From: Mycobacterium sp. URHD0025
Lineage (GTDB): Bacteria; Actinomycetota; Actinomycetes; Mycobacteriales; Mycobacteriaceae
Assembly: GCF_000426065.1 (NCBI RefSeq)
Contig: NZ_AUEQ01000009.1
Location: forward strand, 1 to 64,000
DNA: 64,000 nucleotides
Reading direction: 5' to 3'
This document shows positions 63,453-64,000 of this stretch, piece by piece. Positions within the stretch are counted from its first letter, which is position 1; the number at the start of each line of letters is the position of its first letter. Made by a program: the position numbers and the translations under genes. The notes under the pieces were generated by a model. That model had not been told where the DNA came from and made no database searches. It was given only the letters and a program-made list of their open reading frames with translations.

Positions 63453-64000
63453 CTACTCGGACGAAGAACCCGAGCTGTTGTTCGAGTCGCCGGAGCCGGT
63501 GGACTTGCTGGACTCGCCGGCCTTGGCCTTGGTTTCCTTCGCCTTGACCGCCTTGACCGCCTTGGCCGCCTTCGCTTCCTTGGCCTCCTTGGCCTTGGCC
63601 TGCCGGGCTTCCTTGGCCTCACCGATCTTGGCCTTGATCCGGTCCGTCACCTTGGTCTTGGCCTTCGCAGTGGCCGATGTGGTGGCTGCCGGAGCGGTGG
63701 CGGATTCGGCCGCCACTGCCTCTTCGGTCGTCGCAACTGTCGTGGCGACCGGGGTTTCGACCTTCGGCGCCTCGACTGCCGGCGTCTCAGCCTTCGGAGC
63801 CTCGACGGCCGGGCTCGCTTCCTTCGGGGCCTCCACGGCCGGGGTCGCAGTCTTCGGGGCCTCGACGACCGACTCGGCGGCCGACTCGGTCAACGCCGCC
63901 TTGGGCGTCACCCCGGAAACCAGCTGAGCGGTCACGCTGGTCGGCACCGCCGACGGGGCGGCGACCTCCGGGGTGTTGTCGATGGCATCGGCGAGAGACT
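63453..64000 (-). CDS. Ala/Lys/Pro/Glu-rich low-complexity protein, 5' end outside window
   Basis: The C-terminal 182 or so residues of a larger protein; the frame stays open to the window edge, so a GTG at 63947 is not the real start. Residues after it contain repeats of PAVEAPK/ETPAVEAPK (four copies), then a Lys/Ala-rich stretch with repeated KEAK and AVKA units and an acidic-serine end (SGDSNNSSGSSSE). No domain is recognised in the visible part. Repeats of this kind resemble linker or wall-spanning regions; the functional domain is probably upstream, outside the window. Confidence 0.75.
   Translation of the reverse strand, partial: SLADAIDNTPEVAAPSAVPTSVTAQLVSGVTPKAALTESAAESVVEAPKTATPAVEAPKEASPAVEAPKAETPAVEAPKVETPVATTVATTEEAVAAESATAPAATTSATAKAKTKVTDRIKAKIGEAKEARQAKAKEAKEAKAAKAVKAVKAKETKAKAGESSKSTGSGDSNNSSGSSSE

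Noticed and set aside
1-64000. tRNA, rRNA, riboswitch or replication-origin features
   Set aside because: No cloverleaf-type, rRNA-like or known riboswitch sequence was recognised on either strand by reading; a covariance-model scan would be needed to exclude small RNAs.

Overview
This is a contiguous stretch of high-GC actinobacterial chromosome, almost certainly from a rapidly growing mycobacterium (Mycolicibacterium type). The basis is a complete KstR2 cholesterol ring C/D catabolic regulon with its three operators, mycofactocin-type short-chain dehydrogenases, dense ATGA/GTGA-overlapping operons with GTG/TTG starts, small proline-rich exported proteins and a MIRU-like intergenic repeat. 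I saw no tRNA, rRNA or CRISPR array.

Layout. 1-334: right end of an IS3-family element whose tip lies inside a hairpin downstream of a KstR2-regulon gene. 380-5613: first KstR2 block (Rv3548c-like and ipd/Rv3549c-like SDRs diverging from echA20-ipdA-ipdB-ipdC). 5733-15228: methyltransferase, narGHJI respiratory nitrate reductase, a DUF1345 membrane protein and a CDF cation transporter. 15312-17076: fadA6-kstR2. 17103-25946: AlkD-like protein, a two-component system flanked by two tiny proline-rich exported proteins, an AmiS/UreI channel with an isochorismatase-fold hydrolase, then a second two-component system in an operon with a DUF4173-like membrane protein. 26091-33267: five coupled genes, SWIM / DUF5691 / MoxR AAA+ / DUF5682 / vWA. 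33264-41063: the rest of the KstR2 regulon (ipdF, fadE30, fadD3, fadE31-33, aspB). In M. tuberculosis these catabolic genes form one nearly contiguous block (Rv3548c-Rv3565); here they are split by about 9.7 kb and 16.2 kb of unrelated cargo.

41120-46167: ketone-body operon (acetoacetyl-CoA synthetase, 3-hydroxybutyrate dehydrogenase, MHS-type transporter) with a divergent LysR regulator. 46196-46859: vapBC. 46917-52232: alpha/beta hydrolase, then a TetR regulator diverging from an SDR-SDR-CMD-aldehyde dehydrogenase operon through two inverted repeats. 52318-58712: DeoR regulator, APC permease, FGGY kinase and two FAD oxidoreductases, a polyol or amino-alcohol type catabolic operon of unknown substrate. 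58725-60152: exported histidine phosphatase. 60187-63274: a P450-ferredoxin pair, a TetR regulator and a mycofactocin-type SDR sharing one operator sequence. The window ends inside an Ala/Lys/Pro-rich protein gene.

How the parts work together. FadD3 activates HIP, the steroid C/D-ring acid. FadE30, the SDRs and IpdF process its side chain and hydroxyl. IpdC, EchA20 and IpdAB open the two rings, and FadE31-33 with FadA6 finish beta-oxidation, all under KstR2. The most unusual non-coding feature is a 32-bp unit, three tandem copies between narJ and narI and one copy between a response regulator and its kinase. It encodes micro-ORFs whose start and stop codons interlock with the flanking genes. 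The most interesting protein module is the five-gene SWIM-MoxR-vWA cassette.
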